Source of the DNA: Trichormus_B sp936914905
GTDB taxonomy: Bacteria; Cyanobacteriota; Cyanobacteriia; Cyanobacteriales; Nostocaceae
Assembly: GCF_039871975.1 (NCBI RefSeq)
Contig: NZ_JBDPLL010000001.1
Reading direction: 5' to 3' (one strand)
Length of the DNA stretch: 64,000 nt
The position numbers and the translations under genes are program-made. The notes under the pieces are model-generated. The model made no database searches and was not told the DNA's origin. It saw only the letters and a program-made list of their open reading frames with translations. Positions 63,816 through 64,000 of the stretch are shown one piece after another. Every line of letters begins with the position of its first letter. Position 1 is the stretch's first letter.

Positions 63816-64000
63816 TTATCTACTGGCGGTTTAAATCTAGCTGCAAAATCAAGGACTGGGAGTTTGGACTCATGGTCTATTGATCTTGGTAATCTTTAAC
63901 TTATTTGCCTAGTTTTGGTGTTTGAATATGATGGAGCTAGTACCGATAGTACTTGGGAATATCAAGATAAAGAAAATACTAGAAAAGATGTTGAATATCC
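63816..64000. other. Window end, nothing assignable
   Basis: A plus-strand open stretch from about 63922 (VFEYDGASTDSTWEYQDKEN) runs off the window end. It could be another relic. Confidence 0.3.

Overview
The window comes from a filamentous, heterocyst-type cyanobacterium (Nostocales). The evidence is: RNA polymerase beta' split into separate rpoC1 and rpoC2 genes; a C-3',4' carotenoid desaturase; a phycobiliprotein-lyase relic; the gene order rplS-trnW-secE-nusG-rplK-rplA-rplJ-rplL; frequent HIP1 octamers (GCGATCGC); and many short tandem heptanucleotide repeats (STRR). Base composition is AT-rich. About fifteen genes are visibly decaying, next to several IS relics and four copies of a small MITE. 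This suggests a lineage undergoing genome erosion, as known for the Azolla cyanobiont and some bloom-forming Nostocales. The exact taxon is inference.

Layout. 1-8.2 kb: end of a lipid-transport ABC ATPase and its MCE (MlaD-like) partner, DUF3288, clpC, a repeat- and relic-rich gap with one tiny Cys-rich ORF, DUF1802, an aldo/keto reductase. 8.2-16 kb: an eroded zone with two IS1634-type relics, a truncated alcohol dehydrogenase, an exported hypothetical protein, a conserved hypothetical, a GIY-YIG protein, a broken YbjN-domain gene and other broken genes. 16-28 kb (minus strand): rpsT-tatD-rpoB-rpoC1-rpoC2. 28-37 kb: hisD, a universal stress protein, an SRPBCC-like protein, hslO (Hsp33), a large TM/repeat protein, an STRR array with an assembly gap, a dead Uma2 gene, crtD. 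37.4-40.4 kb: a completely decayed four-gene cluster (small Ras-like GTPase, Roadblock/LC7, a V4R-like protein, DUF4388). 41-47.6 kb: M16 peptidase, fructosamine kinase, 2OG-Fe(II) oxygenase, a dead and a live Ser/Thr kinase in tandem. 47.7-52.4 kb (minus): the ribosomal/transcription cluster with an L10 leader RNA and tRNA-Trp. 53-60 kb: a GT4 glycosyltransferase, an RND efflux pump with its adaptor, a dead CpeS-family lyase. 60.5-64 kb: an RRM RNA-binding protein, then relics: a Uma2 gene split by a 563-bp element with a clean 9-bp target duplication, an IS5-type relic and a dead CHASE2 gene.

The intact genes are mostly housekeeping: transcription, translation, proteostasis, histidine and carotenoid synthesis, efflux. 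The unusual content is the decay itself. A whole GTPase/Roadblock signalling operon has been lost together. Other genes differ from a functional reading by only one or two nonsense codons, and repeats have entered coding sequence, even within rpoC2. I found no CRISPR array and no clear new intact system. All calls were made by reading the sequence without database searches.
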